In this document: one piece after another, positions 25,501 to 33,686 of the stretch
How the letters are laid out: each line of letters begins with the position of its first letter
Position numbering within the stretch: the stretch's first letter is position 1
Source of the DNA: Clostridia bacterium
Lineage (GTDB): Bacteria > Bacillota > Clostridia > Christensenellales > CAG-138
DNA length: 48,393 bases
NCBI GenBank assembly: GCA_017524445.1
Contig: JAFXVP010000013.1
Coordinates: 1 to 48,393 of the forward strand
Direction of reading: 5' to 3'
The notes under the pieces: model-generated
What the model saw: the letters and a program-made list of their open reading frames with translations, nothing else
What the model was told of the DNA's origin: nothing
Database searches by the model: none
Position numbers and translations under genes: made by a program

Positions 25501-25530
25501 AAAAGGAGCCGTCTTCGGACGGCTCCTTTT
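25501..25530. terminator. Bidirectional terminator between serpin 3 and pepT
   Basis: AAAAGGAGCCGTC and GACGGCTCCTTTT form a 13-bp stem with a TTCG tetraloop between two convergent genes. A and T runs on both sides allow it to serve both strands. Confidence 0.9.
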
Positions 25531-25543
25531 GCGTTTTTGGGAA

Positions 25544-26764
25544 TTACCGGTCGCGATAGAGCGCGACGAGGTTTTTGAGCACCTTGACGCTGAGATCCAT
25601 GCCCTCGACCGTGATGTGCTCATACGGCCCGTGGAAGGCGTAGCCGCCGGTGCCGAGGTTCGGGCACGGCAGACCCATGAAGCTCAATCGCGCGCCGTCC
25701 GTGCCGCCGCGGATGGGCTGTACCTTGGGCGTGACGCCCGCAAGCTCCATCGCCTTTTTCGCGTTTTCGATCAGGTGCATGCACGGCTCGATCTTTTCCT
25801 TCATGTTGCGGTACTGCTCGCGGATAGCGAGCGTGACCGTGCCTTCGCCGTACGCTGCGTTGACGACCTCGGCGATCTTTTCAAGCGTGACCTTGCGGCG
25901 GGTGAAGCTTTCGAAGTCGTGATCGCGGATGATGTAGGAAAGCTTTGCCGTCTCCGTGGTACCGGAAAGGTCCGTGAGATGCCAGAAGCCCTGATAGCCC
26001 TCCGTGTCGCGCGGGGTCTGCCCCTTCGGAAGCATGCCGTTGATCTCGCAGGCAACGAGCAGCGCGTTGATCATTTTGTTTTTCGCTTCGCCCGGATGCA
26101 CGTTGAAGCCGTTGATCGTAAACGTCGCGGCCGCCGCGTTGAAGTTCTCGTATTCCAGCTCGCCCTCGGCGCCGCCGTCGCAGGTGTAGCCGAAGTCCGC
26201 GTCGAACCGCGCGACGTCGAAGTGGTCCGCGCCGCTGCCGACCTCCTCATCCGGCGTGAAGCAGACGGAGATCTTTCCGTGCGGCATGCCCTCGTTGATG
26301 ATCTCCTCGAGCATGGTGACGATCTCCGCAACGCCCGCCTTGTCGTCCGCGCCGAGTAACGTCGTGCCGTCGGTGACGATCAGCGTGCGGCCCTTTAAAG
26401 ACGCAAGATGCGCAAACGTCGCGTTGTCAAGCGTTCGTCCGCTTGTACCGAGCATGACGTCGCCGCCGTCGTAGTTTTCGATGATGTGCGGCTTCACGTT
26501 CTCGCCCGAAAAGTCCGGCGCGGTGTCCATATGCGCGATAAAGCCGAGCTTTGCCGCGTTCTCATATCCCGGCGTTGCGGGGAGCGTCGCGTACACATAG
26601 CACATATCGTCGACCGCGGCGTCGTGAACGCCGATCGCGTGAAGCTCCTCCACCAGCATGTTCGCAAGATCAAACTCGCGCTTTGCGGTCGGGACCGTGG
26701 TGCTCTCCTCGTCGCTCGTCGTGTGCACGACGACGTAGTTCAGTAACCGTTCGTATGCTTTCAT
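25544..26764 (-). CDS. pepT: Peptidase T (aminotripeptidase)
   Basis: PepT is a cytoplasmic zinc M20 peptidase that removes the N-terminal residue from tripeptides. The 406-residue product has GFIAHMDTAPDFSG (His78, Asp80 metal ligands), TLLGADDKAG, FTPDEEVGSGADHFD with the catalytic Glu pair, the internal dimerisation domain and the C-terminal RGGTDGARLSFMGLPCPNLGTG. GGAGC lies upstream. It follows yjbQ by 18 bases and is probably transcribed with it. Confidence 0.95.
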   Translation of the reverse strand: MKAYERLLNYVVVHTTSDEESTTVPTAKREFDLANMLVEELHAIGVHDAAVDDMCYVYATLPATPGYENAAKLGFIAHMDTAPDFSGENVKPHIIENYDGGDVMLGTSGRTLDNATFAHLASLKGRTLIVTDGTTLLGADDKAGVAEIVTMLEEIINEGMPHGKISVCFTPDEEVGSGADHFDVARFDADFGYTCDGGAEGELEYENFNAAAATFTINGFNVHPGEAKNKMINALLVACEINGMLPKGQTPRDTEGYQGFWHLTDLSGTTETAKLSYIIRDHDFESFTRRKVTLEKIAEVVNAAYGEGTVTLAIREQYRNMKEKIEPCMHLIENAKKAMELAGVTPKVQPIRGGTDGARLSFMGLPCPNLGTGGYAFHGPYEHITVEGMDLSVKVLKNLVALYRDR

Positions 26765-26782
26765 AATCTGCTCCTTTCGGTG

Positions 26783-27184
26783 TTATCCTCTGCTGCCCAT
26801 GACCTTGACGGTGAATCTTCTGGAACGCGGACCGTCGAACTCCGCAAAATAGACCGCCTGCCACGTCCCGAGCACCGGCTCGCCGTCGTCAATCATGATC
26901 GTGACGCTGCTGCCGATGACGCTTGCCTTCAGGTGCGCCGCGCTGTTGCCCTCCGCGTGGCGAAACTCCGCGCGGTCCGGATAGGTTTTGTTCAGCGCGA
27001 ACAGCAGATCGTTTTTCACGTCCGGATCGGTGTTTTCGTTGATCGTCACGCCCGCGGTGGTGTGCGGACAGTAGACGGTCATCATTCCGTCGAACACGCC
27101 GCTCTGTCGGCACGCGTCCCGAACCTGTTCCGTAATGTCGATAAAGCCCTCCTTCGGGGTTTCCAAACGGTATTCGTAAAGCAT
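26783..27184 (-). CDS. yjbQ: YjbQ/UPF0047 family protein
   Basis: The 133-residue protein has the family pattern: GFIDITEQVRDACRQSGVFD, the CPHTTAGVTINEN motif and HAEGNSAAHLKASVIGSSV, closing with GTWQAVYFAEFDGPRSR. Members are small beta-rich proteins; some show weak thiamin phosphate synthase activity in genetic tests, but the physiological role is not settled. It has its own promoter at 27212-27240 and heads the yjbQ-pepT operon. Confidence 0.9.
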   Translation of the reverse strand: MLYEYRLETPKEGFIDITEQVRDACRQSGVFDGMMTVYCPHTTAGVTINENTDPDVKNDLLFALNKTYPDRAEFRHAEGNSAAHLKASVIGSSVTIMIDDGEPVLGTWQAVYFAEFDGPRSRRFTVKVMGSRG

Positions 27185-27211
27185 GGATCCGCCTCCCTTT
27201 CTTTTGTTTTA

Positions 27212-27240
27212 TTGTACCATTTCCGAAGCGTTACCGCAAG
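27212..27240 (-). promoter_or_regulatory. Promoter of yjbQ-pepT
   Basis: Minus strand TTGCGG and TACAAT with a 17-base spacer, close upstream of yjbQ. Confidence 0.6.
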
Positions 27241-27242
27241 TA

Positions 27243-27268
27243 TAAAAAGAGGACGGCCAATGCCGTCC
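27243..27268 (-). terminator. Terminator of the zinc-ribbon membrane protein gene
   Basis: GGACGGC and GCCGTCC form a 7-bp stem with a 4-base loop; on the minus strand a CTTTTTA run follows. It lies just after the stop codon at 27284. Confidence 0.8.
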
Positions 27269-27283
27269 GCAAAATTTGGCCGA

Positions 27284-27880
27284 TCAGGAGATCAGACCCG
27301 CAAGCCAGCCGAGACCGATCCCGCTGAGCCACGCAGCCAGATTGTCCGTGACTCCGCGCAGCACGCCGGTCACAAGGATGACGACCGCGATCAAAATCAG
27401 CGCGAGCACGAGCAGCGCCCAGCACCAGTACGACCGCGCGAAGTTCTTGCGGTTGACGTTCTTCCCCGCAAACGACAGGACGATCAGCAGAATGAACCCG
27501 ATGACCGGGATCGAGAAAAGCAGACCGTATCCGAAATACGCCCAGGGACCGAGCGGGTGGTTCTCCTCCGGCACGACGGGCTCCGGCGCCGGCGTAAACA
27601 GCCGCTCATCCACCGCCGCGCGCACGGGTTCCGGCGCTCTGACGGGTTCCGGCGCTCTGACGGGTTCCGGCGCTCTGACGGGTTCCGGCGCTCTGACCGG
27701 CTCCGGCTCCGCGACGGGCTCGGGTTCCATGACCGGCTCCGGCTCCGCGACGGGCTCCGGTTCCATGACCGGCTCGGACTCCTTCACATTCGGTATGTTC
27801 GGTATGATGACCGGCTGTCCGCAACTCGAACAGAACTTTGCGCCGTCCGGCAGTTGTTTCCCGCAGTTGCTGCAAAACAT
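27284..27880 (-). CDS. Zinc-ribbon membrane protein with PEPV repeats
   Basis: The 198-residue protein begins with a zinc ribbon (Cys3, Cys6, Cys17, Cys20; CSNCGKQ and CSSCGQ). A long repetitive linker follows (about 36-88) built from PEPVME/PEPVAE and then at least four RAPEPV units. Two membrane segments come next (about 122-142 and 152-175) and an amphipathic tail. Zinc-ribbon-plus-membrane proteins of this shape are common in Clostridia and have no firm function. The linker DNA is an 18-bp tandem repeat (27625-27700) and may vary in copy number. It is a single gene with consensus promoter and terminator. Confidence 0.75.
   Translation of the reverse strand: MFCSNCGKQLPDGAKFCSSCGQPVIIPNIPNVKESEPVMEPEPVAEPEPVMEPEPVAEPEPVRAPEPVRAPEPVRAPEPVRAPEPVRAAVDERLFTPAPEPVVPEENHPLGPWAYFGYGLLFSIPVIGFILLIVLSFAGKNVNRKNFARSYWCWALLVLALILIAVVILVTGVLRGVTDNLAAWLSGIGLGWLAGLIS
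27622..27705. repeat. 18-bp tandem repeat encoding RAPEPV
   Basis: The unit GGGTTCCGGCGCTCTGAC occurs four or more times in tandem inside the zinc-ribbon protein gene. It keeps frame and encodes the RAPEPV linker units. Confidence 0.85.
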
Positions 27881-27933
27881 TGTTATGTACCTCCTGTTTG
27901 ATAGCGGGCGTTTTCACGTCCGTGTTACTATAT

Positions 27934-27962
27934 ATTATATTGCCGCTTTTCCGCGCTGTCAA
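27934..27962 (-). promoter_or_regulatory. Consensus promoter of the zinc-ribbon protein gene
   Basis: The minus strand has perfect TTGACA and TATAAT boxes with a 17-base spacer, upstream of the AGGAGG site of the gene. Confidence 0.85.
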
Positions 27963-27992
27963 GAGAGGCGTTTTTCAACACGATATATGGTG

Positions 27993-28018
27993 AATTTCTT
28001 TACAATCGTAAAGAAATT
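27993..28018. promoter_or_regulatory. Perfect 11-bp inverted repeat, probable operator
   Basis: AATTTCTTTAC and GTAAAGAAATT form a perfect dyad with a 4-base AATC centre, ending immediately upstream of the -35 box (28020) of the HTH-fakA operon. The placement suggests binding of a regulator, perhaps the HTH protein encoded just downstream. Confidence 0.7.
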
Positions 28019-28019
28019 G

Positions 28020-28048
28020 TTGCAATATATCGTCGCGAATGGTAGAAT
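28020..28048 (+). promoter_or_regulatory. Promoter of the HTH-fakA operon
   Basis: TTGCAA and TAGAAT are separated by exactly 17 bases; the predicted start is about 56 bases before the HTH start codon. Confidence 0.7.
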
Positions 28049-28110
28049 GATACCGTATTTTGCGGAACGCCGCAGCGATGCGCGTTTTACCGCTACAGAG
28101 GGGGATCAAA

Positions 28111-28344
28111 ATGATACCGGAATCCTTTCGCGTCTGCTATGACCGGCTTTGGGCGCTTTTGCGCAGCCGTAAAATGAAAAAAAAGGATCTGCAGTCTCTG
28201 ACGCAGCTGAGCTCCGCGGTGATCGCAAAGCTCGGCAAGGGCATGCCCGTCCATCTCAATACGCTTCTCAAGATCTGCAGCGTGCTGCACTGCTCGCTGG
28301 ACGACATCGTGGACGTTTCCGCGTCCATGCCGGAACGCAGCTGA
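28111..28344 (+). CDS. Small Cro/XRE-type HTH regulator
   Basis: The 77-residue protein is a single helix-turn-helix domain of the compact YozG/HTH_26 type: KKKDLQSLTQLSSAVIAKLG (recognition region), then HLNTLLKICSVLHCSLDDIVD. The start at 28111 has GAGGGGG upstream. It is the first gene of an operon with fakA, degV and a GNAT-like gene, ten bases before fakA, so it may control fatty acid kinase expression or itself through the dyad at 27993. This is inference from layout. Confidence 0.8.
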   Translation: MIPESFRVCYDRLWALLRSRKMKKKDLQSLTQLSSAVIAKLGKGMPVHLNTLLKICSVLHCSLDDIVDVSASMPERS

Positions 28345-28354
28345 GGTGCGCGCC

Positions 28355-30001
28355 ATGCAGACAATGACATTAAGCGGCGCGCTGTACGCCGGCATGATTT
28401 CGGGCGGTGCGGACCATCTCGGCTGCTACCGCAAGGCGGTCAACGATCTGAACGTCTTCCCCATTCCCGACGGCGACACCGGCGACAACATGCTCGCGAC
28501 GGTGTATTCCGGCGCGGACGCGGTCGAACGCGACACCGAAGCGGACCTTGCGACCGTCGCGGACCGCAGCGCGCACGGGATGCTTTTAGGCGCGCGCGGA
28601 AACTCCGGCGTGATCCTGTCCCGCATCTTCTCCGGCATCAACAAGGGCTTTGCGGGCGTACGCGAGGCGAACCTTGCCGTGATCTCGCACGCCATGGAAT
28701 GCGGCGTGGAGGAGGCGTACCGCGCAGTGCCCGTCCCGGTCGAGGGTACGATCCTGACGGTCTTCTCGGACGGCGTGCGCTACGCGAACGGACGCATTGC
28801 CGATGATTCCACGCTCGAAACGTATTTTACCGACCTGCTCGGCGAGATGCAGCGTTCTTTGGAACGCACGCCGGAGCTGCTTCCCGTATTGCGCGAAGCG
28901 GGCGTGGTCGATTCCGGCGGCGCGGGGCTCATCTACATCTTCGAGGGCATGCTCCGCTCGCTCGCGGGTGAAACGGTCGAGCGTGCCGAAGTCCGCACCG
29001 AAACAAAAAAAGCCGATCTCGACGCGTTCGGCGCGGACAGCGTGCTCGAATACGGCTACTGCACCGAATTTTTGCTTCGGCTCCAGAACGCGAAGGGCGA
29101 TCCGGAAGCGTTCGATCTCCCTGCGTTCGTCGAATACCTCAACAGCGTCGGCAATTCGGTCGTCGCGTTCCGCGAGGGCTCGATCCTGAAGGTGCACGTG
29201 CACACGATGCGCCCCGGCGATATCCTGAACCGCTGCCAGCGCTACGGCGAGTTTCTGACGCTCAAGGTCGAGAACATGTCCCTGCAGCACAACGAGACGG
29301 AGCTGCCGGAGGTCACCGTTACCGCGCCGAAGCCGCGCAAGAAGGCCGGCATCGTCGCCGTCGCGGCGGGCGCGGGGCTCAAGGAGACCTTCCTCGAACT
29401 CGGCACGGACGTCGTGATCGACGGCGGGCAGAGCATGAACCCGAGCACCGCGGATTTTCTCGACGCGTTCGACCGCACGAACGCGGACGTGATCTACGTC
29501 TTCCCGAACAACGGCAATGTGCTGATGACCGCAAAGCAGGCGAAGGACCTCTACCCCGCCTCCGATATCCGCGTGCTGAACACGCACACAGTCGGCGAGG
29601 GCTACGCCGCGATCTCCATGATGGATCCCGACGCGGGCGAGCCCGACGAGGTCGTTTCGGAGCTTGACGAGATCATCCGTTCCATAACGACCGGCTTTGT
29701 TTCCCGCGCGAGCCGCAATGCCGAAAAGGACGGCGTACACGTGCGCGAGGGCGATTTCATCGGCTTTATCGGCGACACGATCTACGTCAACGACTGCGAC
29801 GCGGTCGATACGGCGATGCAGCTTTCTAAAGAAATGCATGTGGAAAACTGCGGCGTGCTGCTGCTGCTTGTGGGGCAGGACGCGCCGAAACCCGAAGCCG
29901 ACGCGCTCTTTGCCGCGCTTACCAAATCGTACCCCAGAACGGAGGTCATCCGCATCGACGGCGGACAGCCCGTTCACCAATATATTTTAGTAGGAGAATA
30001 A
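28355..30001 (+). CDS. fakA: Fatty acid kinase catalytic subunit FakA (DhaL/DAK2 domain protein)
   Basis: FakA phosphorylates fatty acids held by FakB, allowing exogenous fatty acids to enter phospholipid synthesis. The 548-residue product has an N-terminal DhaL kinase domain with FPIPDGDTGDNM (three Mg-binding Asp near residues 39-44), HGMLLGARGNSGVILSR, and a C-terminal DAK1-like half with GAGLKETFLELGTDVVIDGG and QSMNPSTADFLDAF. Length fits the family. ATG 28355, eight bases after TGAGG, is the best start; GTG 28346 and ATG 28364 are alternatives. degV follows after three bases. Confidence 0.92.
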   Translation: MQTMTLSGALYAGMISGGADHLGCYRKAVNDLNVFPIPDGDTGDNMLATVYSGADAVERDTEADLATVADRSAHGMLLGARGNSGVILSRIFSGINKGFAGVREANLAVISHAMECGVEEAYRAVPVPVEGTILTVFSDGVRYANGRIADDSTLETYFTDLLGEMQRSLERTPELLPVLREAGVVDSGGAGLIYIFEGMLRSLAGETVERAEVRTETKKADLDAFGADSVLEYGYCTEFLLRLQNAKGDPEAFDLPAFVEYLNSVGNSVVAFREGSILKVHVHTMRPGDILNRCQRYGEFLTLKVENMSLQHNETELPEVTVTAPKPRKKAGIVAVAAGAGLKETFLELGTDVVIDGGQSMNPSTADFLDAFDRTNADVIYVFPNNGNVLMTAKQAKDLYPASDIRVLNTHTVGEGYAAISMMDPDAGEPDEVVSELDEIIRSITTGFVSRASRNAEKDGVHVREGDFIGFIGDTIYVNDCDAVDTAMQLSKEMHVENCGVLLLLVGQDAPKPEADALFAALTKSYPRTEVIRIDGGQPVHQYILVGE

Positions 30002-30004
30002 CCA

Positions 30005-30877
30005 ATGCTGACACTGTTTACCGACACCGATACCGACTTCACCCCGGAAATTGCGAAAGAATACGGCTATAAGCTGATCTCCATGCCGTACAGCATCGAC
30101 GCGAAGACGTTCTGGCCCTATGAGGACCCCGAAACGATCGATCTGCACGCGTTCTATGACGGCCTCCGGAACGGCGTGCTGCCCACGACCGGCGGCATCT
30201 CCGCGGAGCGCTATAAGAACTACTTCCGTCCCGAATTCGAGAAGGGCAACGACATCCTCTACGTCCACTTCTCCGCTGCGATGACGATCACCTTCCGCGC
30301 GATGGACGAGGCGGTCGCGGAGCTTTTGAAAGAATTCCCGGAACGCAGGTTTTATCACATCGACACCAAGGGCATCACGATCGTGAGCTTTAACATCGTC
30401 CGCGAGATCGGCGACATGATCAAGGCGGGCAGGACCGTCGACGAAGTGCTCGCGTGGGCGGACCGTGAGGTCCTGCACTTTGCGCAGTACTTCTTTGCGG
30501 ACGATCTCAAGTTCTTCAAGCGCAGCGGCCGCGTTTCCGGCATCGCGGCGACGATGGGCACGCTCGTCGGCATCCGTCCGATCATCTGCATGAACGACGA
30601 GGGCAAGATGGTCAGCATCGGCAAGGAGCGCGGCAGAGCGAACGCGATGGACCGTCTCGTAAAGGTCGTCGAAGAACTCGGCGACGACATCAAGAACCAT
30701 CATTTCATCGTCGGGCATACCGACGCGCCGGAGCTTGCCAAAGAACTTGCGGACATGCTGCACAAGCGCTTCGGCGACGATCTCAATATCGAGACCGTCG
30801 TGACGAACCCGACCGCCGGCAGCCATTGCGGACCGAACGGCGTCGGCGTGAGCTTCCACGCAAAGAGCCGCACGTAA
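30005..30877 (+). CDS. degV: DegV family fatty acid-binding protein (FakB-like)
   Basis: The 290-residue protein shows DegV features: TDTDTDFTPEIAKEYG at the N-terminus, TTGGISAERY (Thr/Ser near the carboxylate site), YVHFSAAMT, DTKGITIVSF and the C-terminal GHTDAPE. FakB/DegV proteins bind a fatty acid and present it to FakA. Typical members have DSTSD at the N-terminus and LSS in the loop; here DTDTD and FSA replace them, so ligand preference may differ. It directly follows fakA, supporting a FakA-FakB pair. Confidence 0.9.
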   Translation: MLTLFTDTDTDFTPEIAKEYGYKLISMPYSIDAKTFWPYEDPETIDLHAFYDGLRNGVLPTTGGISAERYKNYFRPEFEKGNDILYVHFSAAMTITFRAMDEAVAELLKEFPERRFYHIDTKGITIVSFNIVREIGDMIKAGRTVDEVLAWADREVLHFAQYFFADDLKFFKRSGRVSGIAATMGTLVGIRPIICMNDEGKMVSIGKERGRANAMDRLVKVVEELGDDIKNHHFIVGHTDAPELAKELADMLHKRFGDDLNIETVVTNPTAGSHCGPNGVGVSFHAKSRT

Positions 30878-30889
30878 TCGGAGGAACGC

Positions 30890-32014
30890 ATGGTTACGGT
30901 CAAAGAGGTCAAAACGAAAGCGGAACAAAAGGCGTTTCTGGACTTCCCGCTCGATCTGTACCGCGATAACCCGAACTTCGTCCCGCCGCTGTACGGCGAC
31001 GAAAAGAAGATCTTCTCGAAAAACTACGTCTACAACGACACCTGCGAGACCGGCTACTGGCTCGCGTACCGGGGCGGCAAGGTCGTCGGGCGCATCTCGG
31101 CGATTTTGCAGAAGGCGTCGAACGAAAAGCACAACGAAAAGCGCGTGCGCTTCACCCGCTTCGACGCGATCGACGACGCGCAGGTCGCAGCCGCGCTGTT
31201 CGGCGCGGTCGAGCAGTTTGCCAAGGATCGCGGCATGAACGCCGTCTGCGGTCCTTTGGGCTTTTCCGATCTCGAACGCGAAGGACTTCTGGTCGAAGGC
31301 TTCGATCAGCTTTCTACCTTTGAAGAGCAGTACAACGCGGAATACTACGGCAGATTGATCGAGGGCTGCGGCTACGCAAAGGAGGTCGACTGGGTCGAAT
31401 CGAAGCTGACCGCGCCCGCGCCGGAGACCGCCGCAAAGCTCAAAAAGCTCTCGGAGCAGGTGCTGAAAAAATACAGCCTGCGCATCGGCGAGGCAAGGAA
31501 CGTCAACGACTTTCTGGATCGCTACAAGGACGGCTTCTTCGATCTTCTGGACGTCGCGTATGAGGACATCTACGGCACGGTGCCGTTCACGCCCGGCATG
31601 AAGAAGATGATGATCGACAACTTCCGGCTCATCATCGACCTCGAGCACGTCGTCTGCATCCTGAACGAAGAGAACAAGGTCGTCTGCCTCGGGCTCTGCT
31701 TCCCGTCGATCGCAAAGGCGGTGCAAAAGAGCCGCGGTCATCTTACCCCCGCCGCGATCGTCCGGCTTCTCATGGCGATCAAGCGTCCGAAGATCATCGA
31801 CCTCGGACTGATCGCGGTCGCGCCGGAATACGTGAACACCGGCATCCCGGCGGTCATCGCCGCCGCACTTGCGGACATGCTCAACGATCCGAATATCGAA
31901 TACGCGGAAACGAACCTGAACCTCGAGGACAACATGCAGATCCGCAACCTCTGGAAGCGTTTCAACGCGGTCCAGCACAAGCGCCGCAGGGCGTATCTGA
32001 AAGAGCTCGACTGA
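30890..32014 (+). CDS. GNAT-fold N-acetyltransferase-like protein (YghO-like)
   Basis: The 374-residue protein resembles the YghO-type acyltransferase-like family: FLDFPLDLYRDNPNFVPPLYGD near the N-terminus, VVGRISAILQKASNEKH, AVCGPLGFSDLEREGLLVEGFDQ and IDLGLIAVAPEYVNTGIPA. The C-terminal half has GNAT-like strands and ETNLNLEDNMQIRNLWKRF. The substrate is unknown; its place after fakA-degV suggests a lipid or acyl-related role (inference). It is 12 bases after degV and is followed by a terminator. Confidence 0.7.
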   Translation: MVTVKEVKTKAEQKAFLDFPLDLYRDNPNFVPPLYGDEKKIFSKNYVYNDTCETGYWLAYRGGKVVGRISAILQKASNEKHNEKRVRFTRFDAIDDAQVAAALFGAVEQFAKDRGMNAVCGPLGFSDLEREGLLVEGFDQLSTFEEQYNAEYYGRLIEGCGYAKEVDWVESKLTAPAPETAAKLKKLSEQVLKKYSLRIGEARNVNDFLDRYKDGFFDLLDVAYEDIYGTVPFTPGMKKMMIDNFRLIIDLEHVVCILNEENKVVCLGLCFPSIAKAVQKSRGHLTPAAIVRLLMAIKRPKIIDLGLIAVAPEYVNTGIPAVIAAALADMLNDPNIEYAETNLNLEDNMQIRNLWKRFNAVQHKRRRAYLKELD

Positions 32015-32030
32015 TTCTGCAAGCATAACA

Positions 32031-32052
32031 AAAGCCCCGAAGCCGGGGCTTT
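32031..32052. terminator. Bidirectional terminator after the fakA operon
   Basis: AAAGCCCCG and CGGGGCTTT form a 9-bp stem with a short loop between convergent genes, flanked by ATTTTG on the plus strand. Confidence 0.85.
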
Positions 32053-32067
32053 ATTTTGTATCGTTTG

Positions 32068-33438
32068 TTACGCGGCTTCCGAGAGCCCGTATTTTTCGAG
32101 CAGCTCGTCGTAGCGGTCGATCGCGCTTTTCAGCCGCTCCTCCATCTTCTCCGCGGGACAGAGCCCGTCCGCGTCATAGAGAAGTCCCATAAAGGCGAGC
32201 GGATACACCACCGGCGGGTGCTGTAAATCCAGAAGCGGCAGACCGCGCAGCTGACTGACCGACTGATAGACGAGGTCGACCGTGATATAGCTCTTGCCTG
32301 CCGCGTCGCTCCAGCGGCAGAACACCACCTTGCAGCCGATCGGCGTCTTGCTTTCGATCGCATCCGGCAGTTCGTAGTCCGCAACGCCCAGCGCCGCAAG
32401 CACGCTGCCGACGTTGGAATCGTGACCGCACAGGAAGGTGAACTTTCTGCCCGGCGTCATCAGCTCCCGATAGATCTCCTGCAAAAGCGGATGCGCAACG
32501 TTTGCCGCGATATCCGGCGCGGTAAAGAGTACGTCGCCGTACAGGTCCTTTGCTGCGGAGATCTCCTTCCACTGCTCCTGCGTCAGCGTTTTGCCGAACG
32601 CGGCGTGTTCGTCGTCCGCCTCATAATACTGCAGCACAAGCGCGTCGCTGACGGAGCAGGCAGTTTTCAGAGAGCCCTTTACGCCCGGCTCCGCGTTCTC
32701 GTTCAGCACAAATTCGGAATCGTCCGTCATAAAGCCCGTCGTTTTTCCGTTCTTCCAATCCTCGGAATCCCGGATGTCGATGACGTCCTCGATGAGCCGG
32801 TAATTGTCGGCAAGCTCCGCAATATCGTCCGCAAAGCGGTCGTTGATCTCCTTGATCATATCCTCGCGGTACTGATCGGTCATGAACGTCAGCTGCGGCG
32901 TGAAGACGGGATCCATCGTGTCGAACTCGCCGTGATGCTCGATCTCCGTGTCGGCGGCAGGGAACAGTCCTGCGCTGAAGAACTTCGCGGTGGCAAGCGT
33001 GCGCTGCTTCGAGTTCGCGTAGATGCGGACTGCGCCGTCCTCCGGCAGCCAGTTTTCGGGGATCAGCCCTTCAGCTTCCATCCATTTGCGGAAATACTGT
33101 CCCATCTCCGTTTCCAGAACGCCGCCGCGGATCGAAAGCTGGCTCGGGTTCGACGACCAGGAGAACCACTCGTGCGGCGTCAGCGTGTCCAGCGCGGACC
33201 CCTTGCCGCTCATAGGCGAACGAATGTTGTGACGGCTCAGGATCACCACCTGTTCGAGCGTATACCCCTCGCGGTGCAGCAGCATGCCGGACAGCTCGCC
33301 TTCCGAAGCGGACTGTGCCTCCCTGGGCTGCGCCTTGGCATTGAATGCGCCGGACACATACAATACCTGCACAAGCAATACGCACACCAACAGAACGGAA
33401 ACGATCGCAAGCAGGATCTTCAGCGTTTTTTGTTTCAT
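32068..33438 (-). CDS. Histidine acid phosphatase, Agp (glucose-1-phosphatase)-like
   Basis: The 456-residue protein has an N-terminal membrane anchor or signal (about residues 8-30) and a branch-2 histidine phosphatase domain. The catalytic motif is SRHNIRSP (His70) rather than RHGxRxP. The RHN form, and the following TPHEWFSWSSN...LSIRGGVLE..MGQYFRKW, match the layout of E. coli Agp glucose-1-phosphatase. The second catalytic motif is GHDSN. It likely releases phosphate from sugar phosphates or inositol phosphates outside the cell. The start at 33438 is preceded by AAGGGAG. It has its own promoter at 33504. Confidence 0.85.
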   Translation of the reverse strand: MKQKTLKILLAIVSVLLVCVLLVQVLYVSGAFNAKAQPREAQSASEGELSGMLLHREGYTLEQVVILSRHNIRSPMSGKGSALDTLTPHEWFSWSSNPSQLSIRGGVLETEMGQYFRKWMEAEGLIPENWLPEDGAVRIYANSKQRTLATAKFFSAGLFPAADTEIEHHGEFDTMDPVFTPQLTFMTDQYREDMIKEINDRFADDIAELADNYRLIEDVIDIRDSEDWKNGKTTGFMTDDSEFVLNENAEPGVKGSLKTACSVSDALVLQYYEADDEHAAFGKTLTQEQWKEISAAKDLYGDVLFTAPDIAANVAHPLLQEIYRELMTPGRKFTFLCGHDSNVGSVLAALGVADYELPDAIESKTPIGCKVVFCRWSDAAGKSYITVDLVYQSVSQLRGLPLLDLQHPPVVYPLAFMGLLYDADGLCPAEKMEERLKSAIDRYDELLEKYGLSEAA

Positions 33439-33503
33439 CGTTGTCTCCCTTCTCCTCATTCATATCGCGAAAACAGGCTGCATCGTTCTGCACGATTTGA
33501 TTT

Positions 33504-33532
33504 ATTGTACCACCGCGTTCGGTCAGCGTCAA
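33504..33532 (-). promoter_or_regulatory. Promoter of the Agp-like phosphatase gene
   Basis: Minus strand TTGACG and TACAAT with a 17-base spacer, about 65 bases upstream of the start codon. Confidence 0.7.
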
Positions 33533-33605
33533 TCCGTTTATCCCGCACGCGGATCCTTTGGACTTCCCCGACAAGAATATATCATTCCGAAACGCCCGCC
33601 GCATC

Positions 33606-33634
33606 TTGCAAAACCGCGGCGGGCGTGATACTAT
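33606..33634 (+). promoter_or_regulatory. Promoter of the aminotransferase gene
   Basis: TTGCAA and TACTAT with a 17-base spacer, about 50 bases upstream of the start codon and divergent from the phosphatase promoter. Confidence 0.6.
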
Positions 33635-33686
33635 CTTGACGTATGCGAAGAACGCACAATCCGACCGAAAATCCATGGAGGCAAAC

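Noticed and set aside
28586..29980. A 464-residue minus-strand open frame over fakA
   Set aside because: Same reasons: low-complexity Arg/Val/Asp composition and a real FakA on the other strand.
29987..32026. A 679-residue minus-strand open frame over degV and the GNAT-like gene
   Set aside because: Composition is that of an antisense shadow. The plus-strand frames match known families over their whole length.
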